From Gemmatimonadota bacterium (GTDB lineage: Bacteria; Latescibacterota; UBA2968; UBA8231): 43,593 nucleotides of DNA. Made by a program: the position numbers and the translations under genes. Numbering within the stretch: the first letter of the stretch is position 1; each line of letters starts with the position of its first letter. The notes under the pieces are model-generated. The model saw nothing but the letters and a program-made list of their open reading frames with translations, made no database searches and was not told the DNA's origin. Positions 8,390 to 16,425 of this stretch are shown one piece after another. Where the stretch lies: NCBI GenBank assembly GCA_018672475.1, contig JABHFS010000050.1, positions 1 to 43,593 on the forward strand, written 5' to 3'.

Positions 8390-10126
8390 ATGGACCCCGC
8401 AGAAATGAGCAACGAAGAGAATTATGCTTTCGATGTGGCTGGGTATTTGCACGTGCCGGCGGTCTTATCTCGTAGCAAGGTCAACGCATTAAATCAAGCG
8501 CTGGACGCGGCAAACGAGCCGGAAGGTATGCTCGGCTGGCCCACCCCCCAGCGCGAACTCTTCCGCGACCTATTATTGCAGCCGCAATTGGTCTGGTATT
8601 TGAACCAACTTATCGGACCCGGTTTTCGCCTGGACCAGGCCCCCCGGCTTCTGGGCGATCACGCCAGTGAAATGGGTGCCTCCCTAATCGGCGGCGACGA
8701 GCCCCGCAATCCCTCGCGCGCTTACTTCCAACAAAACGGCCGCCGCTCAGCCCAAGGCCTCAAAGCGATCTGGGCCTTAGAGGACATCGCCGCCGAAGAC
8801 GGCGGCCTCGTCGTCGTGCAAGCCAGCCACAAAAGCAATGTCGAGACGCCACAGAATTTGCTGATCGGTGCCGACGAGATGGGCTTGGTAAAACAGCCTG
8901 CGCTGCAAGCGGGCGATCTATTTCTCTTGGCCGAATCGGCCCTGCAAGGCATGCGCCCATGGCAAAACGGCAGCAAACGTCTGCTGACCTATAGCTACGC
9001 CGGCCGCGCAATGATCCAATCGAACGGTCCCGGCCCCGGAGCGCAAGTCGACTCCGCGCCTGAATGGGCGCCCGAGGGCAGCCCGGAACGCGCCGTCCTG
9101 CACAAGCCCGGACACAAAGACGCTTCTCCACCGCCCGTGCTCAATACCAACGGCGACAAAACCTGGGTCGAAGAAAGCTCTGAAACTATCCACCCGTCGA
9201 TCTATATTCGCGACCCCAATTCGGGCATCGACGAAAATGAATTCTACTTCTGGGACCTCAACGGTTACTTAGTCGTGCCCGGTGTAATGGACGAAGAATG
9301 GTTGGCCCTGGCCAACGAGGTTGTCGACAATTTCCAAGACCGCGTGGAAGTCGGCAGCGAGTTATCCGGCAGCTCCAAAAGCCAGGCCGGCACCGGCCGC
9401 CCCTTGCTCTCGGGCCTATTGGACCTGCCTGATCCACACAACGCAGCTTTCCGCCGCATGATCGCCCACCCCGCCGTCGTCAGCCGCCTCAACTGGATGG
9501 GCGCCAGCGGCTACCGCACCGGCGGCGCGACCGTTTTCTGCGCGACAGAGGGCACCTCCGGCCATTCGCTGCACGACGGCAACGAGCCGATCAGCCCTTC
9601 GCGCGGCTACGCCTTTAAAAATGGTCGCAGCTATTGTGAAACGGTCACCATCACCTGGCAACTGCGCGATGTCGAGCCCGACTTGGGCGGCTTCGCCTGC
9701 GTGCCCGGCTCACACAAAACCCAATATCCGCAACCACCCGGCGTACGCACTTGCGACGATACAATGGGTTTGGTGGTGCAGCCGACGATGAAAGCCGGTG
9801 ATGTGCTGTTCTTTATGGATGGCGGTTGCACGCACGGCGCGCTGGCCTGGAAAAATTCCGCACCCCGACGCGGGGTGCTCATAAAATACCAATCGAAAAA
9901 CTCCAATTGGAGCGGCGGCGTAATCGACCCACAGGAACGCTGGGGCGACATGGTCGAGGATATGAGCGAAGAACAATTCGCCGTGATGCGCGGCCCCGAA
10001 CGCGACGGCCGCCACCACACCGTACCGCGCCTAGAAGTCCGCGACGGCCAGGTCTCCGTCTCCTACGACCCCGCAGGCGACCGCTATTCGGCTAAGTTTC
10101 GCAAACCGGGCGAAAAACAATCATGA
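8390..10126 (+). CDS. Tandem PhyH-like fusion: dead N-domain, HxG-type C-domain
   Basis: 578 aa, twice the usual PhyH length. Domain 1 (about 10-210) and domain 2 (about 280-515) align well: SLIGGDEPRNPSR (98-110) against SLHDGNEPISPSR (393-405), and ASHKSN against GSHKTQ. Domain 2 keeps H395 and distal H482 (CTHGALAWKN) with R493/R494, but the acid of HxD is glycine (H395-D-G397). Domain 1 has lost both histidines: I100 replaces the first and Q186 (SALQGMRPWQN) the second. So one iron site is possible, of the HxG type seen in halogenases and in many uncharacterised PhyH homologues; domain 1 is probably structural or substrate-binding (inference). An acidic, Pro-rich linker spans 210-280. The last codon overlaps the next start (ATGA). 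Confidence 0.88.
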   Translation: MDPAEMSNEENYAFDVAGYLHVPAVLSRSKVNALNQALDAANEPEGMLGWPTPQRELFRDLLLQPQLVWYLNQLIGPGFRLDQAPRLLGDHASEMGASLIGGDEPRNPSRAYFQQNGRRSAQGLKAIWALEDIAAEDGGLVVVQASHKSNVETPQNLLIGADEMGLVKQPALQAGDLFLLAESALQGMRPWQNGSKRLLTYSYAGRAMIQSNGPGPGAQVDSAPEWAPEGSPERAVLHKPGHKDASPPPVLNTNGDKTWVEESSETIHPSIYIRDPNSGIDENEFYFWDLNGYLVVPGVMDEEWLALANEVVDNFQDRVEVGSELSGSSKSQAGTGRPLLSGLLDLPDPHNAAFRRMIAHPAVVSRLNWMGASGYRTGGATVFCATEGTSGHSLHDGNEPISPSRGYAFKNGRSYCETVTITWQLRDVEPDLGGFACVPGSHKTQYPQPPGVRTCDDTMGLVVQPTMKAGDVLFFMDGGCTHGALAWKNSAPRRGVLIKYQSKNSNWSGGVIDPQERWGDMVEDMSEEQFAVMRGPERDGRHHTVPRLEVRDGQVSVSYDPAGDRYSAKFRKPGEKQS

Positions 10127-10875
10127 GAATCGCTCACATCTCAGACTTCCACCTGCGCCACCACCTGCCCGGCACCTCCCTAGTTGCTAAACGCCAGAGC
10201 CGCCAGATGCCTGCTCTGTTACGCCAGGCCATCGCGCAAATCAACGCACTGCAACCCGATCTGCTCGCCATCACCGGCGACCTCGTCGACTACCCCTTGC
10301 ATGCCTTAGACGATCCTGCGACCCTTGCACAAGGCGACCAAGACCTGCTGCTGATCCGCGAAATCATCGACGAAGCGACCTGCCCGGTCGCCTATCTCTA
10401 CGGCAACCACGACCATCCCGCCCGCTATCGCACTCTCTTCGCCGACCAACCGTCAGATCGCCCCATCGGCGACTACCGCCTGCTCACCTTCCTCGACGAC
10501 GAAGTTCGCGACAACACAGCCGAACGCCTCGACGCCTCGCGCCAGCTCTTCGACGCGGCCCTGACCGACACCGACCCCCGCCCGCAGATCCACCTGCAAC
10601 ACTATATGATCTTTCCCGAGCACAACGAGGGCTATCCGCACAACTACCGCGAGGCAAAGGATCTGCAAAAAGCCATTGCCGCCAGCCGCAAGGTCCGCCT
10701 TTCTCTAAGCGGCCACTTCCACCACGGCGCAGACCTACAATTACAAGACGGCGCCTGGTACGCCACCGCCCGCGCCTTCTGTGAGGCTCCACACCCCTTC
10801 CGTATCTACGATCTCGACGGCGCCTCAGCAAAACAGAACGAGTACTATATCGAACCTTCGCCAGAGAGCGAATAG
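10123..10875 (+). CDS. Calcineurin-like metallophosphoesterase
   Basis: 250 aa with the full set of dinuclear metallophosphoesterase motifs in order: D8-F-H10 (ISDFHLRHH), TGD53 (AITGDLVD), GNHD (N95, H96, D97), a middle histidine in HLQHYM and SGHFH (H198, H200). It should hydrolyse phosphomonoesters, phosphodiesters or cyclic nucleotides; the short form resembles CpdA/Icc-type enzymes. It has no signal peptide. Its ATG overlaps the stop of the tandem PhyH gene by 4 nt, so the two are translationally coupled. A joint pathway, for example hydrolysis of a phosphoester exposed by oxidation, is an inference. Confidence 0.9.
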   Translation: MRIAHISDFHLRHHLPGTSLVAKRQSRQMPALLRQAIAQINALQPDLLAITGDLVDYPLHALDDPATLAQGDQDLLLIREIIDEATCPVAYLYGNHDHPARYRTLFADQPSDRPIGDYRLLTFLDDEVRDNTAERLDASRQLFDAALTDTDPRPQIHLQHYMIFPEHNEGYPHNYREAKDLQKAIAASRKVRLSLSGHFHHGADLQLQDGAWYATARAFCEAPHPFRIYDLDGASAKQNEYYIEPSPESE

Positions 10876-10917
10876 CAACGACATCAATAGCTACAGTTTT
10901 TACGCAATAGAATCTGC

Positions 10918-10966
10918 TACAATAGCTGAGGTCAGAATGAACATATAATAGTTGAGGTCAGAATGA
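10918..10966 (+). promoter_or_regulatory. Twin -10-like boxes inside a 23-nt direct repeat
   Basis: Positions 10918-10940 and 10944-10966 are the same 23-nt unit with two C/T differences, spaced 26 bp apart. Each unit opens with a -10-like hexamer (TACAAT, then the exact consensus TATAAT) and continues with TGAGGTCAGAATGA. The place, about 105-155 bp before the dimethylformamidase-like start, fits a duplicated promoter plus operator. No good -35 box is visible at 16-18 bp, so an activator would be needed. Alternatively it is debris of a small mobile element. Confidence 0.4.
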
Positions 10967-11030
10967 GGGGGACCCCACAGCGGCGAGGGATGACCGGCGA
11001 GAATGATCGAAGGAAGTCCCCCTCAATCAG
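10959..11030. repeat. Small inverted-repeat element upstream of the dimethylformamidase-like gene
   Basis: TGAGGGGGAC at 10964-10973 is the exact complement of GTCCCCCTCA at 11016-11025, and 13 of 15 positions match when extended to 10959 and 11030. The arms enclose 42 bp of GC-rich, non-coding sequence. The left arm overlaps the second 23-nt direct repeat. The size and layout suggest a MITE-like remnant or a regulatory hairpin in the 5' leader. Confidence 0.45.
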
Positions 11031-11071
11031 ACCGTCCCATCCACAGTATTAGGACAAACAGGAGACCAACA

Positions 11072-12673
11072 ATGCTCATAGGCTACGTCAGCAACGAACG
11101 CTATGTCGCCCTACCCAACATCCTTTTCGAATTCCGCGGCCAAGACACCATAACCACCGCAAGATCGACCATATCCGGCGCCGTATACGCCGACATCACC
11201 CCAGGCCCTTACGAAGTCGTACTCGGCGGCGAGGGTTTCGGCTCGAAAATCGTGCAAATGGAAGTCAGCGCCACCGAGCCCTATCAATTCCGTCTGCTCA
11301 CCGACAGCCTACTCGGCTATATGTGGCCCAAATGCGTCAAAGCCGACGAGCACTCGGAGTTTCGCGTGCACGCCGTCTGCGAATACGAACTCGAATTATG
11401 GCGCTACGGCGCACAAAAAGAGTTTATCCGCCGCATCGGCACCTTCGACGAGCACGGCCCGCGCGCCACCATGCAAATCACCCCCGACGGCGACTACTCG
11501 CAAACCGGCACCCAGTGGAACAAACACGGCTACCACAGTAAGGCACTGTCGCAGACCATCCAGGCTCCTGACCGCTCAGGGCTCTATTATCTGCATGCGC
11601 GCGACAAGGACGGCCGCTTTTTCTCCTTCCCCTGGGTCGTCGCCCCGGCAAAACCCACCGCCAAACTCGCGGTACTCGCCGCCGACCTCAATTGGAACGC
11701 CTACAACAGCTTCGGCGGCCGCTCCAATTATATCAACGCCGACTGCCTGCCGCCGACCCCAGTGGTCAACGCGCGCCTAGAACTCGACCGCTATACCGAA
11801 GAAGAACACCGCACCTATAATTCGGAAGCATACGCCCCGCTCTCCCTCGAACGCCCCGACCCCTACAATCATATCGACGAGGAAGAAGGCCTGACCGACC
11901 CGATCGCCGGTCGCCAAGGCTGTCATATGGCCGCCGCAGAATGGCGCGTCTTGGGCTGGCTGGAGCAGCAGGGTATCGACTACGATCTATACGGCGAAAG
12001 CCAATTCCACTTCGACGCATTGCCCTTAGACGAATACCAATGCCTGGCCATCACCACTCACCCCGAATACTGGTCCAAGGATATGTACTTCCGCCTCAAG
12101 AACTGGGTCTTTGAACGCGGCGGCCGCCTGATGTCCCTCGGCGGCAACGGCCTCAACTGCGAGATAGAGCTGCTCGACGACCATCGCGTGGTCTACCACA
12201 ACACCCCCTGGAGCCATTCCGAGATACAACTAAAACCCGACGGCGGCGCATACGAAAGCCGCTTCGACAAACGCCAGGAATCCGAAGCCAATCTTCTAGG
12301 CGTCGTATTCTCTTTTTCCGGCATTATGACCGCCGCCCCCTACAAAGTCATCGACGCCAGCCATTGGTGCTTCGAGGGCACCGGGCTGAAAAACGGCGAC
12401 ACCTTCGGCGAAAAAAGCCTGCACCAGCGCATACCCGGCGGCGCCTCCGGCCACGAGACCGACAAAATATCGGCGCAATCACCCGCCAACACGCAACTGC
12501 TGGCCAAGGGCCTCAATCCAGACGAAGGCGGTGCCGAACTGGTCGAGCACGAACCAGCCGGCGGCGGCGCGGTGTTCTCCGCCGGCTCGATCTGCTGGCC
12601 GGCCTCGATCCTGGTCGACGACGCGGTTTCGCGCATCACCGCCAATGTTATCCGGCGCTATCTTGGGGACTGA
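11072..12673 (+). CDS. N,N-dimethylformamidase beta-subunit-like protein
   Basis: 533 aa from ATG 11072, chosen because AGGAGA ends seven bases before it; a longer frame to 11003 has no ribosome site. The second half matches the dimethylformamidase large-subunit C-terminal domain: LNWNAYNSFGGRSNYIN, a DYDLYGESQFH segment, and THPEYW followed by a RGGRLMSLGGNG Rossmann-like strand. In DMFase a mononuclear iron is held by two tyrosines and the glutamate of the HPE motif; HPE is present here and the NAYN tyrosine is a likely ligand. The first 130 residues look like a beta-sandwich. DMFase needs a small subunit, and none is encoded nearby. Related proteins in uncultured lineages are common but unproven; an amidohydrolase role on another amide is plausible. 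Confidence 0.78.
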   Translation: MLIGYVSNERYVALPNILFEFRGQDTITTARSTISGAVYADITPGPYEVVLGGEGFGSKIVQMEVSATEPYQFRLLTDSLLGYMWPKCVKADEHSEFRVHAVCEYELELWRYGAQKEFIRRIGTFDEHGPRATMQITPDGDYSQTGTQWNKHGYHSKALSQTIQAPDRSGLYYLHARDKDGRFFSFPWVVAPAKPTAKLAVLAADLNWNAYNSFGGRSNYINADCLPPTPVVNARLELDRYTEEEHRTYNSEAYAPLSLERPDPYNHIDEEEGLTDPIAGRQGCHMAAAEWRVLGWLEQQGIDYDLYGESQFHFDALPLDEYQCLAITTHPEYWSKDMYFRLKNWVFERGGRLMSLGGNGLNCEIELLDDHRVVYHNTPWSHSEIQLKPDGGAYESRFDKRQESEANLLGVVFSFSGIMTAAPYKVIDASHWCFEGTGLKNGDTFGEKSLHQRIPGGASGHETDKISAQSPANTQLLAKGLNPDEGGAELVEHEPAGGGAVFSAGSICWPASILVDDAVSRITANVIRRYLGD

Positions 12674-12689
12674 GAAGATCGCTGGCAAT

Positions 12690-12933
12690 ATGCATAGCGA
12701 AATCTACCATACTTTAGACCATGCCCGGCCCGTCTATGAGCTGTCGCAGGCCAATATCGGAGAAAGCAAATCCGGAGCAAATCAAAATAGATTCGTTTTG
12801 CCCATTCCGTTGGTGGGCCGTAGAAGATCTAATGCAAGCGGATGAACTATTCGTTCCGGGCAAGCTGGGCCGCCACCTTCATACGCTCCTCCAACAAGGG
12901 CCACCGGCTAAACCTTTTGTCGTCGGCGCATAA
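12690..12933 (+). pseudogene. Possible frameshifted small gene remnant
   Basis: The gap after the dimethylformamidase-like gene holds two protein-like frames that could join. A frame from ATG 12690 reads MHSEIYHTLDHARPVYELSQ, and a second frame picks up RWWAVEDLMQADELFVPGKL and ends at TAA 12931-12933. A single shift near 12800 would fuse them into about 80 residues. No ribosome site is obvious and I recognise no family. It may be a broken small gene or chance. Confidence 0.25.
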
Positions 12934-12972
12934 AACACGCTCATCCCATTCCACAACAACTAACCCAACGCC

Positions 12973-14418
12973 TTATGCGTAATTAATAAACGCCACCTTG
13001 TGCTCGGTGAAAAACTCGATGCCCGTCTTACCCGATTCGGGGATCCCGTGCCCGGACGACTTCACCCCGCCAAAAGAAAGCTGCGGCTCCCTGTAGGCCG
13101 TCATCATATTGACGTGCGTCAGCCCGACCTCGGTCTTTTCCAAAAACTGAAACGCGCGCGAAAGATCCTTGGTAAAGATCGATGACGATAGGCCGAACTC
13201 CACGCGATTGGCCAATTCCAGCGCCTCGTCAAAATTATCCGCCACCAATACGCTCAACACCGGCCCGAAGATCTCCTCCTGCGCAATGCGCATCTCCGGC
13301 TGCACGTCGGTAAAGACCGTCGGCTCGATAAAACATCCCTGATCCATCCCGTCCGCGGTCAATCTATGGCCACCCGCAGCCAACGTCGCGCCTTCCTCCT
13401 GGCCGATGTTGATATAGCCCATAATCGACGCTAATTGGTCCGAACCGCACACCGGACCCATATCGACATCGCCGCGGCCGTCGCCGACCCGGATCGCCTT
13501 CACCCGCTCCAGAAGTTTGGCATTAAAAGCCTCCGCGACCTCGCGCACTACGATCGCCCGGCTCGTCGAAGTACACCATTGCCCCGCACAAGCATAGGCG
13601 GCTGTCGCCACTGCGTCCGCTGCTTTGTCCAAGTCGGCGTCTTCCATGATCACCGCCGGATTTTTGCCGCCCAATTCCAACTGCGTACGCACCAGTGTTT
13701 GCGCCACGCTCTGCTGTATGCTCTTGCCCACTCCGGTAGACCCGGTAAAGGAAATTGCCTCCACCAAGGGGTTGGTAATCATCTCCTCGCCCACCGTGCC
13801 GCCACCGCCCGCAACAAAGTTCAACACGCCCGGGGGCAAACCCGCTTCGATAAATACATCGACAAAGGCCTTGCCCGCCTTGGGCGTCAGACTCGCCGGT
13901 TTGAAGACGATGGTATTACCGCTAATTAGCGCCGGCGTGCATTTGCGGCCCGGCACGTTAAACGGAAAATTCCATGGGCTGATAATCGATGCCACCCCGA
14001 CCGGACGCCGCACGCTATAGGCAAAGACCCCGGGCGTCGATGAAGGCACCGTCTCGCCGCACATCGCCACGCCCTGCGCAATCTGAAACTCCATCTCGCG
14101 CACCGCCGAGCTAACCTCGGTCCGCGATTCATTGAGTGTTTTACCGTTTTCTGCCGTCAGAATCGCCGCGATTTCCTCCGCCCGCCCTTTCATCACCGCG
14201 ACCGCCTTAGACAAATACTCCGCCCGCTTATGCACGCCGATCCCAACCCAATCGGCGAAAGCAGCATGCGAAGATTCGATCGCCTGCTTGGCGTCTTCGC
14301 GCGTGCTCTTTGGCCAATGACCGGTCACCTCTTCCAGATTGGCCGGATTGCGTTGCTCAAACGTCTTGCCGTCACTCGAAGCAACCCATCGTCCGTCGAT
14401 ATAGTTTTGATAGTCCAT
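12973..14418 (-). CDS. NAD(P)-dependent aldehyde dehydrogenase (ALDH superfamily)
   Basis: 481 aa, standard ALDH length. The catalytic base E248 sits in LELGGKNP and the nucleophile C282 in GQWCT; the oxyanion/cofactor motif SPWNFPF (147-153) and the FTGSTGVG loop are intact. The overall pattern fits alpha-ketoglutaric-semialdehyde (2,5-dioxovalerate) dehydrogenases, the last step of oxidative uronate and aldarate breakdown, though succinate-semialdehyde dehydrogenase is a near alternative. It lies 40 bp after the M20 hydrolase on the same strand, so the two are probably co-transcribed. A product of 2-oxoglutarate would also feed the many 2-oxoglutarate oxygenases nearby (inference). Confidence 0.9.
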   Translation of the reverse strand: MDYQNYIDGRWVASSDGKTFEQRNPANLEEVTGHWPKSTREDAKQAIESSHAAFADWVGIGVHKRAEYLSKAVAVMKGRAEEIAAILTAENGKTLNESRTEVSSAVREMEFQIAQGVAMCGETVPSSTPGVFAYSVRRPVGVASIISPWNFPFNVPGRKCTPALISGNTIVFKPASLTPKAGKAFVDVFIEAGLPPGVLNFVAGGGGTVGEEMITNPLVEAISFTGSTGVGKSIQQSVAQTLVRTQLELGGKNPAVIMEDADLDKAADAVATAAYACAGQWCTSTSRAIVVREVAEAFNAKLLERVKAIRVGDGRGDVDMGPVCGSDQLASIMGYINIGQEEGATLAAGGHRLTADGMDQGCFIEPTVFTDVQPEMRIAQEEIFGPVLSVLVADNFDEALELANRVEFGLSSSIFTKDLSRAFQFLEKTEVGLTHVNMMTAYREPQLSFGGVKSSGHGIPESGKTGIEFFTEHKVAFINYA

Positions 14419-14458
14419 TCTATATAACTCCTTCTATAGTTGAATCCGGTATGTGCGC

Positions 14459-15601
14459 TTAGGGCAAGCCCTTGACGCAAACATGCTCGATAAAGCGGCT
14501 GTATACTTCGACACCTTGGCGCAACTGCTCCAATTCGATCCACTCGTCGACCGTATGGGCCTGGGCGATATCACCTGGACCGATAACAATCATCTGTTTC
14601 ATCTTAGCACAAAAAGCGATGCCGTCGGTACCATAGGGCACCGTCTGCGCTTTGCGCTTACCGGTGATCTTCAGCGCGGTGCGCACCAAGGGTGAGTCGG
14701 GCGGTGTATAGAGCGGCTGGCCGACATGCGATATTTCACAGGTTAAGCCGTGCTTTTTTGCGCACTTTTTTGTTCGCGCGATCAGAGGCGCCACATCGAC
14801 ATTCGGCATCAGGCGATAACCGATACGGCAAACGCTTTCCACCGGCGAAATATTCATCGCCACATTGTGGTCATTGATGCTGATGCTCCATTCGGAATGC
14901 GCGGGCTTGAACTCGTCGTTGCCATAGCGCTTGGCCGTTAGCGCCAGGTCGTTGATCTTTTTCATTTCATTTAAAAAGGGGATCATCTTTAGATTGGCGT
15001 TGATGCCCTTTAGCGTGCTGGTATGCGCTGCCCGCCCCTTAGACGCTATCCGCATACCCAACCCGCCTTTGTGCGCATAAACCACATTCATCCGCGTCGG
15101 CTCGCAGATTAACCCATAACCGCTACTGGCCTCCTGAAAAAACTTGGAGCGCTTTGTTACGTCGAAGGCCCCCGCCGCGCTGATCTCCTCGTCGGCGGTG
15201 ACGACGATATAGACCGGAATCTGCAAATCTTTGGCCTTAAAACGGGCGGCCGCACAGATCGAAGCCGCCAGTGGCCCCTTCATATCCGTCGAACCCCGAC
15301 CATAGAGCTTGCCCTTAGTCACACGGGCTTCAAACGGGCGGCCCGTCCAATCTTCTGCATTTATCGCCGGCACCACATCATCGTGACTCATCAAGCTTAA
15401 GCCACCCGTGCCCTCGCCTAGTTTGCCGACAATCGACAGCTTATCTACTCCGTTCACATCTGCATAGGGCAGTTCTTCAATCGCAAAACCTAGCGACTTT
15501 AGGACCTGCGCGATATGGCGGGTAACCGGCACATTCGATAACTGGCTGGCCGAATTATAATTGACCAGTTCTTTAGTGAGTTTCACGACGTCGAGCGCCA
15601 T
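14459..15601 (-). CDS. M20 family zinc hydrolase (ArgE/DapE-like deacylase)
   Basis: 380 aa. M20 motifs in order: SHDDVVP (first zinc ligand), YGRGSTDMKG (bridging Asp), TADEEI (catalytic Glu plus ligand), ICEPT (ligand) and a late AQAHTVDEW histidine. The lid domain (AHKGGLGMRIASKGRAAHTSTL) sits in the middle as expected. This pattern is closest to acetylornithine deacetylase or succinyl-diaminopimelate desuccinylase; in this catabolic setting it could remove an N-acyl group from an amino acid derivative. The ATG has only a distant AAAGG. It is upstream of the aldehyde dehydrogenase gene. Confidence 0.87.
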   Translation of the reverse strand: MALDVVKLTKELVNYNSASQLSNVPVTRHIAQVLKSLGFAIEELPYADVNGVDKLSIVGKLGEGTGGLSLMSHDDVVPAINAEDWTGRPFEARVTKGKLYGRGSTDMKGPLAASICAAARFKAKDLQIPVYIVVTADEEISAAGAFDVTKRSKFFQEASSGYGLICEPTRMNVVYAHKGGLGMRIASKGRAAHTSTLKGINANLKMIPFLNEMKKINDLALTAKRYGNDEFKPAHSEWSISINDHNVAMNISPVESVCRIGYRLMPNVDVAPLIARTKKCAKKHGLTCEISHVGQPLYTPPDSPLVRTALKITGKRKAQTVPYGTDGIAFCAKMKQMIVIGPGDIAQAHTVDEWIELEQLRQGVEVYSRFIEHVCVKGLP

Positions 15602-15805
15602 ATAAATAGCAGGCCTTTATGATATTGTCAGCGATGGGGAGTTTTTAATAGAGGGGCAAAAGTAAAAAGGAAGCGCCGTCGCGGCAAGCACCTAGCCGGT
15701 AGCAACAGCGTCAAAAAGACACGCGCTGAGTGTGCTCGACGCGGATAAAACACCTATCTTATATCCGCCTGATTACTCCACCCCCGCCCCCATCGCCACA
15801 ACGAG

Positions 15806-16321
15806 ATGAGCGACTTCGCGCTTTCCCAGATCCTCGCCGGCATCGCCTTCGCCTTTGGCCTGGCTTCGTTCCAGTTCAAAGCGCGGCGCAATGTGCTTTT
15901 GTGCCTATGCGTTTCCGTCGCCTTCAATGGCGCACACTTCTTCCTGCTCGACCGCCCCGGCCCCAGCACCCTGATGCTGATTACCGGCATCCGCTATCTG
16001 GTCGCGACCATAAGCACCGACCGCCGGGTAATGATCTTTTTTCTGCTGGTCACCTGTGCCGCCTTCTTCACCACCTTCAAATCGCCCGTCAGTTTCCTCG
16101 CCTTGGTGGGATCACTTATCGGCACCTTCGGCAGCTTTCAGCCGAGCGGCCAAAAGGTCCGGCTCTATTTCATGGGAGGGAATGTCGCCTGGTTAGTCCA
16201 CAACGCCTTTTTGTGGACACCGGTCGGCGTCGCGATGGAGTCGCTCTTCCTCACCAGCAGCGTAGTAGGCTACTGGCGCTACTTCGGCCCGCCGGCCCAA
16301 CACGCCGCACCCGAACGCTGA
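15806..16321 (+). CDS. YgjV-family inner membrane protein
   Basis: 171 aa with several hydrophobic helices (about 5-22, 28-48, 55-70, 74-92, 95-110, 125-155) and the family pattern of the YgjV-type inner membrane proteins: FxFGLxSFQFKxRRxVLLCL near the start, NGAHFFLL, then MGGNVAWLVHNAFLWTPVGVAMES. The function of this family is not known; a small transporter or channel role has been guessed. It stands alone on the plus strand between two minus-strand operons, with only weak purine-rich sequence (ACGAG) before the ATG. Confidence 0.8.
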   Translation: MSDFALSQILAGIAFAFGLASFQFKARRNVLLCLCVSVAFNGAHFFLLDRPGPSTLMLITGIRYLVATISTDRRVMIFFLLVTCAAFFTTFKSPVSFLALVGSLIGTFGSFQPSGQKVRLYFMGGNVAWLVHNAFLWTPVGVAMESLFLTSSVVGYWRYFGPPAQHAAPER

Positions 16322-16425
16322 ATCAAGTTCATCGCCCAATGTGCTGCGCGGATGTTACCAAGCGGACGCAAATACAGGCCTTATAATACTCCGCCGCAAA
16401 TCACAGACTGAGCCACCTCCGGTCC

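Noticed and set aside
8390..10126. Frameshift or assembly join creating the double PhyH protein
   Set aside because: The linker is in frame, has normal composition and no stop, and the two halves differ at many positions, so it is not a recent artefactual duplication.
7547..10875. A PhnY/PhnZ-type phosphonate oxidation pair
   Set aside because: PhnZ is an HD-domain oxygenase; the neighbour here is a calcineurin-type phosphoesterase with different motifs, and no phosphonate transporter is seen.
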